Source of the DNA: Mucilaginibacter sp. SJ | GTDB lineage: Bacteria; Bacteroidota; Bacteroidia; Sphingobacteriales; Sphingobacteriaceae | DNA length: 64,000 nt | Reading direction: 5' to 3' | Assembly: GCF_028993635.1 (NCBI RefSeq) | Contig: NZ_CP118631.1 | Span: 6,510,001-6,574,000, forward strand | Shown: positions 1 to 7,838 of the stretch, one piece after another | Layout: each line of letters begins with the position of its first letter | How positions within the stretch are numbered: the stretch's first letter is position 1 | The notes under the pieces: model-generated | Database searches by the model: none | What the model was told of the DNA's origin: nothing | The model's input: the letters and a program-made list of their open reading frames with translations, nothing else | Translations under genes and position numbers: made by a program

Positions 1-829
1 CTGGCTGTTCAACAGGAACATTAATCCTGTCGAAAACGGCTTGTACATGATCATCAGTACCTGTATTGATAAATAGTTCTTTGTAATAATCAGCCTTATC
101 TACACAAACAATATCAACGAGCAAGCCATTTTGCAGCTCGCCCTGAATATGGTTTTGATTTTTACTTATATTGCAAAGTATGGTTGAATTTACCAGCGCT
201 TCGTAGGCAACATCATGGTTAAGACTGCCAACTACAATCACAATTTCGGTAATGACCTCATTCAAACGCCTGAATTCGCCCGCGAAGTGTTTTAGCGCAT
301 CAGGGAAAATGGCTTTTACCTCATCCATCAGTTCGTTGGCTTCCTTTTCAACCTGGGCAAAAAGGAACTTACCATTGCTCGCCATCCTGAACTCAATAGC
401 TTTACGGATCTCTTCCTGCGTTTTAAGACCGAAGCCCTTTGCCTCTATCAGGCGGTTTTCATTGCAGGCATAAAAAAGCTCACCGGTATTTTCAATGCCC
501 AGCTCTTTCCAGATGACAGCTACCTTTTTGGGGCCGATGCCTTTAATACCCATCATTTCAACCACACCGGCAGGGGTTTTATCCAACATATCCTGCAGCT
601 CGGTCATGGTGCCGGTTTCAAGCAACTCAGTAACTTTGCCGGCTATGCTTTTACCTATGCCATCAATCTTCTCCAGTTCATCCAGTTTTTTACCGGCTAT
701 GGGGAAAGGGAGCTTATCTACTTTAAAGGCTGCATTAGCTACCGATTTGATCTTGAACGGATTAACCTCATGGAGTTCCATGAGTTGTGAGAGTAAACGA
801 AGTGTACGGGCTATGGGTTTATTTTCCAT
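1..829 (-). CDS. polX: PolX-type DNA polymerase (family X), 5' part; gene runs off the window
   Basis: The minus-strand frame starts at the ATG at 829 (MENKPIARTLRLLSQLMELH) and stays open to base 1, so only about 276 residues are visible. It matches the N-terminal half of bacterial PolX: an 8-kDa-like domain, helix-hairpin-helix segments (IDGIGKSIAGK, IKGIGPKKV, AKGFGLKTQEEI) and then the palm. Family PolX proteins carry a C-terminal PHP phosphoesterase with 3'-5' exonuclease activity; that part is outside the window. The palm segment reads GEFRR followed by TEIVIVV, where active enzymes have GSxRR and GDxD, so the catalytic aspartates appear to be missing. The role is inferred to be DNA repair, possibly without polymerase activity. 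Confidence 0.85.
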   Translation of the reverse strand, partial: MENKPIARTLRLLSQLMELHEVNPFKIKSVANAAFKVDKLPFPIAGKKLDELEKIDGIGKSIAGKVTELLETGTMTELQDMLDKTPAGVVEMMGIKGIGPKKVAVIWKELGIENTGELFYACNENRLIEAKGFGLKTQEEIRKAIEFRMASNGKFLFAQVEKEANELMDEVKAIFPDALKHFAGEFRRLNEVITEIVIVVGSLNHDVAYEALVNSTILCNISKNQNHIQGELQNGLLVDIVCVDKADYYKELFINTGTDDHVQAVFDRINVPVEQP

Positions 830-1016
830 AATTACAATGAGGCCGTAAAAATACAAAAAGCCATTGTAATGACAGCTTATGTGGTGGGTTTGTTTTTGAG
901 CAGGGCTATTTTCTCGCGAAAGGCCAAGTCATAACACAGTTTGAGAATGCCTGGCTGGCGTCTTTTAAATTATTGAATGAGTAATCATTTGATTCTTTAA
1001 CTTTAATAAAAAGATC

Positions 1017-1766
1017 ATGCCTAATTACAACGACATCCTTTACGCCGCCGAAACTCATGCCGTTGATGAGATCAAAGCCTATTTTAATAAAGGCGGCAGC
1101 CCGAACGAAGTTCATGATGGCATGCCTGTTTTTACCATGATGGTTGAAATGTATGCCCGCGGCCCCCGGTTTAAAGACTGTGTGCAAGCTTTTATTGATG
1201 CCGGACTTAAGTACGAAGACAAGGCGCTGCTGGCGGTTTTGGCCCATGATGAAGAAATGTTAAAACAAGCCTTGACGATAGATCCATCTGCTGTTAACAA
1301 AACCTATTCTTTATATAATAATACCTATACTCCTTTAACGGGTGGAACACTCATGCATTTTTGCGCCGAATATAATAGCCTTGCCTGCGCCAAAATACTT
1401 TTACAACATGGGGCTGATGTAAATGCCAAAGCAGCTTATGATGATCATGGTTTCGGCGGACATACACCTATTTTTCATACGGTTAATCAAAACGGGAATA
1501 GTTCTGTTGATATGCTTCACTTTCTGTTGCAAAACGGTACCGATCTGTTCTATACAGTTAAGGGATTGATCTGGGGCAGGGGATATGAATGGGAAACTTT
1601 TGTTCCCGCTGTTAATCCGATAAGTTACGCTATGATGGGCTCATTACCACAATTTCACCGTAAGGAGCAAACTATTATGGAAGTGGTAAGTTTGCTGATA
1701 AAGCATTCTTATGGGATTGATTATGTGCCGAAGAATGTTCCGAATGCTTATTTGAAGAGGGGATAA
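1017..1766 (+). CDS. ankyrin-repeat protein
   Basis: 249-residue cytoplasmic protein with no signal peptide. Ankyrin-type helical repeats are visible: DILYAAETHAVDEIKAYFNKGG near the N-terminus (shown here by its first motif only) and the better-conserved TLMHFCAEYNSLACAKILL with QHGADVNAK at about residues 110-140, followed by HTPIFHTV and MLHFLLQNGTDL at about 155-180. Ankyrin repeats bind other proteins; the partner cannot be read from the sequence. It is transcribed alone, divergent from polX and convergent with sppA. Function unknown beyond the fold. Confidence 0.75.
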   Translation: MPNYNDILYAAETHAVDEIKAYFNKGGSPNEVHDGMPVFTMMVEMYARGPRFKDCVQAFIDAGLKYEDKALLAVLAHDEEMLKQALTIDPSAVNKTYSLYNNTYTPLTGGTLMHFCAEYNSLACAKILLQHGADVNAKAAYDDHGFGGHTPIFHTVNQNGNSSVDMLHFLLQNGTDLFYTVKGLIWGRGYEWETFVPAVNPISYAMMGSLPQFHRKEQTIMEVVSLLIKHSYGIDYVPKNVPNAYLKRG

Positions 1767-1783
1767 GATGTATTATATTTAAC

Positions 1784-1816
1784 AGACTTATGCAGTTTTC
1801 AAAATTTCGTAAGTCT
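1784..1816. repeat. 33-nt dispersed palindrome, copy 1 (AGACTTA...TAAGTCT)
   Basis: Begins AGACTTATGCAGTTTTC and ends TTTCGTAAGTCT. It is a slightly decayed copy of the perfect palindrome at 53907-53939, with the same length and ends. It lies just behind the ankyrin gene and could act as an RNA hairpin. Confidence 0.65.
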
Positions 1817-1828
1817 TACCGGACAACA

Positions 1829-1857
1829 AAAAAAGCCACCCAAACAAGGCAGCTTTT
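1829..1857 (-). terminator. probable terminator of sppA
   Basis: On the minus strand AAAAGCTGCC, a 7-nt loop and GGTGGCTTTTTTT form a stem with one internal mismatch pair followed by a T-run, about 30 nt past the sppA stop. Confidence 0.5.
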
Positions 1858-1887
1858 CACAATCAAAATTAATGTATTAATGAAATT

Positions 1888-3678
1888 TTATTTGATCACA
1901 AGGTCGTAAGGCAAACGGGCCTGAGGGGTGCGCATCATTTGCGTGATGCCTTTTATCTGCTGGTAAACCCGGTAGTTTTCACCAAGCTCGTTTTTTACCA
2001 TGCGGGTTTGTACTTCGGCGCTTAAACCGTCGCCCACTTTGTTAAAAAAGCTTTTTTGCTCGGGGTAACTTACTATATTATAGGTTTTTATCTTTGCTTT
2101 TTTAGCGGCTGACGCGATAGCGTCGTTGATATTCCCCAAACGGTCAACCAGGCCAATTTTTAGGGCCTGCTCACCAGTCCAAACACGGCCCTGGCCAATG
2201 CTGTTAATGTAAACCTGTGTTTTGCCGCGGCCTTCGGCCACTGCTTTGGTAAATTCATCATAACCACGGTTCACACTGTTTTGTAATATCAGGCGTTCGT
2301 CGGGATTAAGCGGACGGCTAATATCGCCCAAATCTGCATACTTCCCGGTTTTTACACCATCAAAGGTTACCCCCAGTTTATCATTAAACAGTTTTTGCAT
2401 GTTTGGCAATACGGCGAAAATGCCGATAGAGCCGGTAATAGTATTAGGCTGGGCAATGATCGAATCGGCCGCGCACGAAATGTAATAACCACCCGATGCA
2501 GCATAATCGCCCATAGAAACAATGATCGGTTTCTTTTCGTGGATGAGTTTCACCTCGCGCCAGATCACGTCTGATGCCAGTGAGCTGCCACCAGGCGAAT
2601 TTACACGCAATACCACAGCTTTAACTTTATCATCCAAACGGGCTTTGCGTAATGCTTTCGAGATAGTTTCTGAACCGATATTGTTGTCATCACCCTCGCC
2701 GCCGGTAATATCGCCCGATGCATAGACAATGGCAATACGGTTTTTAGATGATGAATCATCTTCCTTATCGTCCGAATCATCGCTTTTGCTTTTGGCGTAA
2801 TCCCTAAGGTCTACACTTTTTAAGTCGTCTTTTAAATCGGTACCGGTCCGCCTTTTCAAATCATTAAGGATCTCGTCTTTATATTTTAAGCCGTCAACCA
2901 GCTTTAATTTATAGGCATCTTCAGGAAATTGAATGCGCATATTATCGGCATAGCTGAATAATGAATCCCTGTTAAGGCCGCGGCTTTTGCTGATGCCGGT
3001 TAAAAAATGATTGTACAGTGAACCGAGATACGAAGTTACCTGTAATTTATTGGCATCGCTCATCTTGGTAAGGAACAACGGTTCAACTGCGCTTTTAAAG
3101 GTGCCAACTTTAATGATTTGTGCCTCAATACCTAATTTGTCCAGCGCTCCCTTCAGAAAAGTGGTTTGAGAGCTGAAGCCATGAAACTCAAAAATACCTT
3201 TGGGGTTAATATAAACTTTATCGGCTACCGATGCCAGGTAGTAAAAACCCTGGGTATATACTTCGGCGTAGGCTACAACAAATTTGCCTGATTTTTTAAA
3301 GTCGATAAGCGCGTTGCGGATCTCTTCGGTAGTAGCCTGGCCGGCGGTCATATAACTTTCATCAAGGTATATGCCTTTAATATTATCGTCGGTTTTGGCT
3401 TTTTTGATATCGGCCAGAATATCATTTAAGCCTATTGATTTATCTTCATTCAAACCTAAAAAATCCAGACCGGCAAGGGGATTGTTAGGTGTACGCTCAG
3501 TGATCTGATTTTTAAGCGACATGTATAAAATAGAGTTTGGGCTAACATCTACAGTTTTATCACTGCCGGCCGATGCAATAAGGCCGATAATAAGAACCGC
3601 TCCAACAACACCTATTATTATACCCGAAATAATTACCCCTACAATAGTGGCCAGAACGAATTTGAAGAATTGTTTCAT
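1888..3678 (-). CDS. sppA: signal peptide peptidase SppA, 67K type
   Basis: 596-residue inner-membrane serine protease that degrades signal peptides left after secretion. A single N-terminal membrane segment (residues about 5-35) is followed by two ClpP/crotonase-like domains, as in the long (67K) SppA form. The C-terminal domain carries RVNSPGGSSLASDVI and the serine region YAASGGYYISCA; the N-terminal domain has ADKVYINPKG, matching the region of the catalytic lysine in E. coli SppA. An acidic/serine linker (KSDDSDDKEDDSSS, about residues 300-313) joins the halves. The length fits the family. It is divergent from folK with a short shared promoter region. Confidence 0.93.
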   Translation of the reverse strand: MKQFFKFVLATIVGVIISGIIIGVVGAVLIIGLIASAGSDKTVDVSPNSILYMSLKNQITERTPNNPLAGLDFLGLNEDKSIGLNDILADIKKAKTDDNIKGIYLDESYMTAGQATTEEIRNALIDFKKSGKFVVAYAEVYTQGFYYLASVADKVYINPKGIFEFHGFSSQTTFLKGALDKLGIEAQIIKVGTFKSAVEPLFLTKMSDANKLQVTSYLGSLYNHFLTGISKSRGLNRDSLFSYADNMRIQFPEDAYKLKLVDGLKYKDEILNDLKRRTGTDLKDDLKSVDLRDYAKSKSDDSDDKEDDSSSKNRIAIVYASGDITGGEGDDNNIGSETISKALRKARLDDKVKAVVLRVNSPGGSSLASDVIWREVKLIHEKKPIIVSMGDYAASGGYYISCAADSIIAQPNTITGSIGIFAVLPNMQKLFNDKLGVTFDGVKTGKYADLGDISRPLNPDERLILQNSVNRGYDEFTKAVAEGRGKTQVYINSIGQGRVWTGEQALKIGLVDRLGNINDAIASAAKKAKIKTYNIVSYPEQKSFFNKVGDGLSAEVQTRMVKNELGENYRVYQQIKGITQMMRTPQARLPYDLVIK

Positions 3679-3704
3679 TAATGTTATAAATCTTTTTAAC
3701 TATG

Positions 3705-3712
3705 CAAACTTA
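3705..3712 (-). promoter_or_regulatory. -7 promoter element of sppA
   Basis: TAAGTTTG on the minus strand matches the Bacteroidota -7 consensus TAnnTTTG and lies 27 nt before the sppA ATG. No good -33 TTTG is visible upstream, so this is tentative. Confidence 0.4.
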
Positions 3713-3750
3713 GTAATAAGGAGCCGTATAATGCTAAGAGCGGTTTCCAT

Positions 3751-3758
3751 TATATTTG
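3751..3758 (+). promoter_or_regulatory. -7 promoter element of folK
   Basis: TATATTTG matches TAnnTTTG exactly. It ends only 7 nt before the folK ATG at 3766, which would give an almost leaderless transcript. No clear -33 element is visible. Confidence 0.4.
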
Positions 3759-3765
3759 TTACAAC

Positions 3766-4254
3766 ATGATTGATGTTTTTTTATTGCTTGGGAGCAACCT
3801 TGGTACCCGCGAATTGTTTCTGCAGCGGGCAATTGAATCTGTTTCGGCTCAAATTGCTCCGGTTAAATTGATCTCGTCGGTTTATGAAACCCAGTCGTGG
3901 GGTAAAACCGATGAACCCGACTATTTAAACCAGGTGCTGATGCTCCAAACTGATTTTTCGGCGCAGGATGTGTTGGAAAAAATATTGGGTATCGAATTGC
4001 AAATGGGCCGTAAGCGGGAGGTTAAATGGGGGTCGCGCATTATTGATATTGATATTTTGTTTTATGGCGATGAAGTGATCCATGATTTTAACCTGGTAGT
4101 GCCCCATCCCGAATTATATAAACGCAGTTTTACGCTGATCCCCCTGGTCGAGATAGCGCCTGACCTTATTCATCCTGTGTTCAAAAAAAATATTTTGCAG
4201 CTAAAGGATGAACTAAAGGATAACTTAATCGTAAAAAAGCATATTTTTGAATAA
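3766..4254 (+). CDS. folK: 2-amino-4-hydroxy-6-hydroxymethyldihydropteridine pyrophosphokinase
   Basis: 162-residue cytoplasmic enzyme of folate synthesis; it transfers pyrophosphate from ATP to 6-hydroxymethyl-7,8-dihydropterin. Family signatures visible are LLLGSNLGTRELFLQRAI at the N-terminus, ISSVYETQSWG, and the motif WGSRIIDIDILFYGDE (about residues 93-108) followed by VPHPELYKRSFTLIPL. The length is typical of single-domain FolK. The stop overlaps or lies just before an HPt gene, suggesting co-transcription without an obvious pathway link. Confidence 0.95.
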   Translation: MIDVFLLLGSNLGTRELFLQRAIESVSAQIAPVKLISSVYETQSWGKTDEPDYLNQVLMLQTDFSAQDVLEKILGIELQMGRKREVKWGSRIIDIDILFYGDEVIHDFNLVVPHPELYKRSFTLIPLVEIAPDLIHPVFKKNILQLKDELKDNLIVKKHIFE

Positions 4255-4270
4255 ACACAAAGCTTTTATA

Positions 4271-4648
4271 ATGGCAGATATTTCACCAGAACAAGATCTT
4301 GATCTTTCTTTTTTATACGAGATTGCCGACGGTAGCGACGATTTTATTGTTGACTCGATAGGTATGTTCCTTGAGCAATCGCCCGATTTACTTAACACGA
4401 TTGGCAACGCGTTAAATAACCAGGATTGGGCGTTAGCAGCCCAGGCAGCTCATAAATTAAAGCCTAACCTTGGTTTTTTTGGTATGCCCATAAGCCAGGC
4501 TACCATACAGGAAGTTGAGCTGGCCTGTAAAGCCGGAGGTCAAAACCCAGCCGAAATATTTGAAAAGTTTAACCAGGTAAACAGCATGGTATCAGCAAAC
4601 CTGATCACTTTAAAGCAAATTAAGGCGGAGAAGGAAGCTAATTTGTAA
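4271..4648 (+). CDS. HPt (histidine phosphotransfer) domain protein
   Basis: About 125 residues forming one HPt four-helix domain. The phospho-accepting histidine is in QAAHKLKPNLGFFGM, matching the HPt pattern H-x-L-K-x4-G. No kinase or receiver domain is attached, and no two-component gene lies nearby, so it is an orphan phosphorelay intermediate; its partners are unknown. The ATG at 4271 (MADISPEQDLDL) is preferred; an in-frame ATG at 4247 would overlap the folK stop by 8 nt and add MNKHKAFI. Confidence 0.85.
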   Translation: MADISPEQDLDLSFLYEIADGSDDFIVDSIGMFLEQSPDLLNTIGNALNNQDWALAAQAAHKLKPNLGFFGMPISQATIQEVELACKAGGQNPAEIFEKFNQVNSMVSANLITLKQIKAEKEANL

Positions 4649-4649
4649 G

Positions 4650-4795
4650 CTAAAAGCCTAAGGCTGGAAGCAGAAAGCTTTTTTACAAGTTAGATATAAA
4701 CAAGAAAGGCAACCCAAAAAGTTGCCTTCTTTTTATTTTAAGTTTTTTGATTTATAAGCTTTTGGCTTTAAGCCTTGAGCTTTCAGCTCTAAGCT
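4650..4795. repeat. AGCTAAAAGC-type intergenic repeat, two arms
   Basis: Arms AGCTAAAAGCCTAAGGCTGG (4650s) and GCTTTTGGCTTTAAGCC with GAGCTTTCAGCTCTAAGC (4757-4793) are members of a family built on AAGCTnAAAGC, also seen near 13163-13275, 15853-15891, 28820-28860 and 39250-39350. The arms are inverted and flank the terminator. Confidence 0.55.
4705..4735 (+). terminator. terminator after the HPt gene
   Basis: AAGGCAAC, loop CCAAAAA, GTTGCCTT, followed by CTTTTTATTTT. It ends the folK-HPt transcript. Confidence 0.8.
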
Positions 4796-5046
4796 ACTTC
4801 TGATACTTTAAAGGTATAGCTTTCCATAATCAGGTTGGCCAGTAGGTTTTTGCAGGCCTGGTCAACTTTGGCGCTGGCAGCTTCGGCATTTTCAGCTTCT
4901 ACTTCAAGCGTAATGTGTTTGCCAATGCGCACGTTATGAATTTCGGCTAAGCCAAGGTTTTTCATGCTACCGGTTACTGCTTTTCCTTGTGGGTCAAGTA
5001 TTTCTTTTTTGGGCATTACGTCGATTTCAGCCTGGAACTTTGTCAT
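4789..5046 (-). CDS. purS: phosphoribosylformylglycinamidine synthase subunit PurS
   Basis: 85-residue protein with the size and pattern of PurS: the start MTKFQAEIDVMPKKEILDPQ, then GKAVTGSMKNLG and the strand VRIGKHITLEVE. In the split FGAM synthase (PurL/PurQ/PurS), PurS bridges the glutaminase and synthetase subunits in purine synthesis. purL and purQ are not in the window. The ATG lies inside the end of pssA (20-nt overlap), so it is probably translationally coupled to pssA, a phospholipid gene with no known tie to purines. Confidence 0.85.
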   Translation of the reverse strand: MTKFQAEIDVMPKKEILDPQGKAVTGSMKNLGLAEIHNVRIGKHITLEVEAENAEAASAKVDQACKNLLANLIMESYTFKVSEVA

Positions 5047-5749
5047 TTGTGAGTTTTGTTTGAATTAGAGATAAGGTGATATAAATAAATATAACCACCG
5101 GAACGGCCACAAATTTAAAAAATAGTATGAGTATTGCCGAAAACAAGAGCAGTAAATAACGGAAAATGTTTTTGTTAAAGTCGCGGTTCTTGAATTTAAG
5201 CGACATGAGCGGTATTTCGGATACCAGTAGCGTACACATTATTAAAACAAGAACTGTTAGAAAGTAAGGATTTAAAATGTAATGCGCCAAAGCATCGTAC
5301 TGTTGTACTATTAAAGGCAGCGATGCTATAAGGATGGCGTTTGCTGGTGTTGGTAACCCGATAAAGCTATCTGATTGCCGCGTGTCGTTATTGAATTTTG
5401 CAAGCCTCAATGCCGAAAATACCGGTAAAAGGAATGCAACGAAGTTTAACAGGTGACTTATGCCGTCTAATTGCGGAGCCTGTAAAAATAGTTCGTACAT
5501 GATCACTGACGGCAATACGCCAAAGCTTACCATATCGGCCAGCGAATCGAGGTCTTTGCCTATAAATGAATAAGAGTTTAAAACCCTTGATGCAAGGCCA
5601 TCAAAAAAATCAAATATTGAGGAAAGAAAAATGGCATAAGCAGCCACTATAAGGTTGCCCTGGAAAGCGAAAACTATACCTATACAACCGCTAAAAAGGT
5701 TGGCGCAGGTAATAGCATTTGGAAGGTGTTTTTTGACGCGTCTCTTCAT
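5027..5749 (-). CDS. pssA: CDP-diacylglycerol--serine O-phosphatidyltransferase
   Basis: 240-residue integral membrane enzyme that makes phosphatidylserine from CDP-diacylglycerol and L-serine, the route to phosphatidylethanolamine. The CDP-alcohol phosphotransferase signature is present at about residues 47-72 as DFFDGLASR followed by GKDLDSLAD, with S in place of A before the conserved R. About seven hydrophobic segments follow. It starts at the ATG at 5749 and overlaps purS by 20 nt at its end. Confidence 0.92.
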   Translation of the reverse strand: MKRRVKKHLPNAITCANLFSGCIGIVFAFQGNLIVAAYAIFLSSIFDFFDGLASRVLNSYSFIGKDLDSLADMVSFGVLPSVIMYELFLQAPQLDGISHLLNFVAFLLPVFSALRLAKFNNDTRQSDSFIGLPTPANAILIASLPLIVQQYDALAHYILNPYFLTVLVLIMCTLLVSEIPLMSLKFKNRDFNKNIFRYLLLLFSAILILFFKFVAVPVVIFIYITLSLIQTKLTNDKVPG

Positions 5750-5839
5750 TTCGCCATCGAAGTTATCAGGAATTTATTAAGTAATAATGAAGTTACAAAT
5801 AATATTCTACTTACTTATAACTTCATTATCGCTAAAATA

Positions 5840-7474
5840 TTACGAATTCATCGAAATCAGAAATTCTTCGTTAGTTTTTGTGCCCCTAATTTGAGCTTGT
5901 AAAAACTCCATTGATTCCTGCGAATTCATATCAGCAAGGTGGTTGCGGAGAATCCAAATGCGCTGAAGCGTGTCACGGTCAAGCAGTAAGTCGTCGCGGC
6001 GGGTACTTGAAGCAGTAATGTCGATAGCCGGGAAAATACGTTTATTCGATAATTTACGATCCAGTTGTAACTCCATGTTACCGGTACCTTTAAATTCTTC
6101 AAAAATAACCTCGTCCATTTTTGAGCCGGTTTCGGTAAGCGCTGTAGCGATGATAGTTAATGAACCGCCATCCTCAATGTTGCGGGCGGCACCAAAAAAT
6201 CGTTTAGGTTTGTGCAAAGCGTTAGCATCAACACCGCCTGATAATATCTTACCTGATGCGGGGGCAACAGTATTATAAGCGCGTGCCAAACGGGTGATAG
6301 AGTCAAGAAGGATCACTACATCATGACCACACTCTACCATACGTTTTGATTTTTCAAGCACAATGTTAGCAATTTTTACGTGGCGCTCAGCAGGCTCATC
6401 AAAAGTGGATGAAACAACTTCGGCGCGTACGCTGCGGGCCATGTCGGTAACCTCTTCCGGGCGTTCGTCTATCAGCAATATAATAAGGTATACTTCGGGA
6501 TGGTTTTTGGCAATAGCATTGGCCACATCCTTTAATAACATGGTTTTACCTGTTTTTGGCTGTGCCACGATTAAACCACGCTGACCTTTACCAATAGGCG
6601 AAAACAGGTCCATGATGCGGGTTGAATAGTTGTTCGGATCGGTGAAGAGGCTCAGTTTTTCGGAAGGGAACAAAGGTGTTAAGTGATCAAAAGGAACACG
6701 GTCACGTACCTCGGCAGGGATGCGGCCGTTGATGGCCTCAACACGTACCAGCGGGAAGTATTTTTCACCTTCTTTCGGCGGGCGGATGCTGCCCCTAACC
6801 GTGTCACCTGTTTTAAGGCCGAATAGTTTTATCTGTGATTGTGATACGTAAATATCATCGGGAGAAGTAAGGTAGTTGTAATCAGATGAACGAAGGAAGC
6901 CATAACCATCAGGCATAATTTCCAAAACACCTTCATTTACAATTACATTATCAAAGTCGAGATTGATTGGCGGTTCTTGTGCTTTTTGCTGATTTTGGTT
7001 GTTGCTGTTAACCCTGCGCTCAAACTTTTGCGGGCGGGCTTCCGGAACAACTTCTTCCGTACGGGCAACTGTTTCACCGGCTTGCGGCGCTTCTGTTTCT
7101 GCAGTTACAGCAGGAATTTCCGTTTCCGGATCATCTTGTGATGGCTCATCATCCTGCGCATCAAAAAGATTGGTATCATCTAAAGGAACCTCTATACGTG
7201 GTTTTGATGAATCTTTGGTTTTTATAACACGGGTCCTTTTTCGGGGCTTTTCAGTTATTTCAGCAGGCGCTTCGCCTGGCGCGGGTGTAGGGGTATAATT
7301 TGATTCAATCAGATTTTGTTGAGCCCTGGCGGCTTCAATAAGCTGTTGTTGTTCAATAATACGGGCAACAAGCTGAGCTTTACGCAGTTCGTCGGCCTCA
7401 GCAATACCTAAATTTCTGGCAATTTCGCGCAACTCAGAAACGAGTTTGTCGTTCAATTCAATTTTATCAGACAT
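5840..7474 (-). CDS. rho: transcription termination factor Rho
   Basis: 544-residue hexameric RNA helicase that terminates transcription. Order: a SAP-like N-terminal helix region (LVSELREIARNLGIAEADE), a long low-complexity acidic/Pro/Glu insert (about residues 60-170) typical of Bacteroidota Rho, the RNA-binding cold-shock-like domain (GVLEIMPDGYGFLRSSDYNY), then the RecA-type ATPase with Walker A QPKTGKT, Walker B VVILLDSITRLARAYN, the Q-loop region around SGGVDANALHKPKRFFGAAR, and the R-loop GTGNMELQLDRKLSNKR. E. coli Rho has 419 residues; the extra length is the insert. Rho often regulates its own leader; the 364-nt upstream region is described separately. Confidence 0.97.
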   Translation of the reverse strand: MSDKIELNDKLVSELREIARNLGIAEADELRKAQLVARIIEQQQLIEAARAQQNLIESNYTPTPAPGEAPAEITEKPRKRTRVIKTKDSSKPRIEVPLDDTNLFDAQDDEPSQDDPETEIPAVTAETEAPQAGETVARTEEVVPEARPQKFERRVNSNNQNQQKAQEPPINLDFDNVIVNEGVLEIMPDGYGFLRSSDYNYLTSPDDIYVSQSQIKLFGLKTGDTVRGSIRPPKEGEKYFPLVRVEAINGRIPAEVRDRVPFDHLTPLFPSEKLSLFTDPNNYSTRIMDLFSPIGKGQRGLIVAQPKTGKTMLLKDVANAIAKNHPEVYLIILLIDERPEEVTDMARSVRAEVVSSTFDEPAERHVKIANIVLEKSKRMVECGHDVVILLDSITRLARAYNTVAPASGKILSGGVDANALHKPKRFFGAARNIEDGGSLTIIATALTETGSKMDEVIFEEFKGTGNMELQLDRKLSNKRIFPAIDITASSTRRDDLLLDRDTLQRIWILRNHLADMNSQESMEFLQAQIRGTKTNEEFLISMNS

Positions 7475-7838
7475 GATATGAATTATAGTTCAATGGGATT
7501 TTTTAATTGTAATTTGTTTTCAAACGGCAAAAATTTCTATGCAAGTGTTAAAGCTTGACCATATGTGTAAAAACATATGAGGCTATAATTGAAAGAAATT
7601 GATCTTGAAACCTTGTTTTTAGTAAACATCCAAACCCATGCAAGTATTATATAAAGTGATAATAAAAAGCGTGGTGATTTAAATTGTTTCTTTAGTGCAA
7701 GAAAAATTCAATGGAAAACGATGCAAGTGTAAACAATTATTCTTTAATTTCAAATTAATTAAATAAATATCACTTATATCAGAACACATAAGCCAAATTT
7801 TTAGTTTTTTTGACAATTAAAATATTATTAAGCCGCTG
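7475..7838. other. rho/pyrF divergent intergenic region with three ATGCAAGT repeats
   Basis: AT-rich 364-nt region between divergent rho and pyrF. ATGCAAGT occurs at 7539-7546, 7638-7645 and 7721-7728, all in the same orientation; two copies continue as GT(G/A)TTAA-like sequence. No clear TAnnTTTG promoter, terminator or short ORF was found. It may hold the rho leader and the pyrF promoter. Confidence 0.45.

Noticed and set aside
906..1247. 113-residue minus-strand ORF
   Set aside because: Antisense of the ankyrin gene; no independent support.
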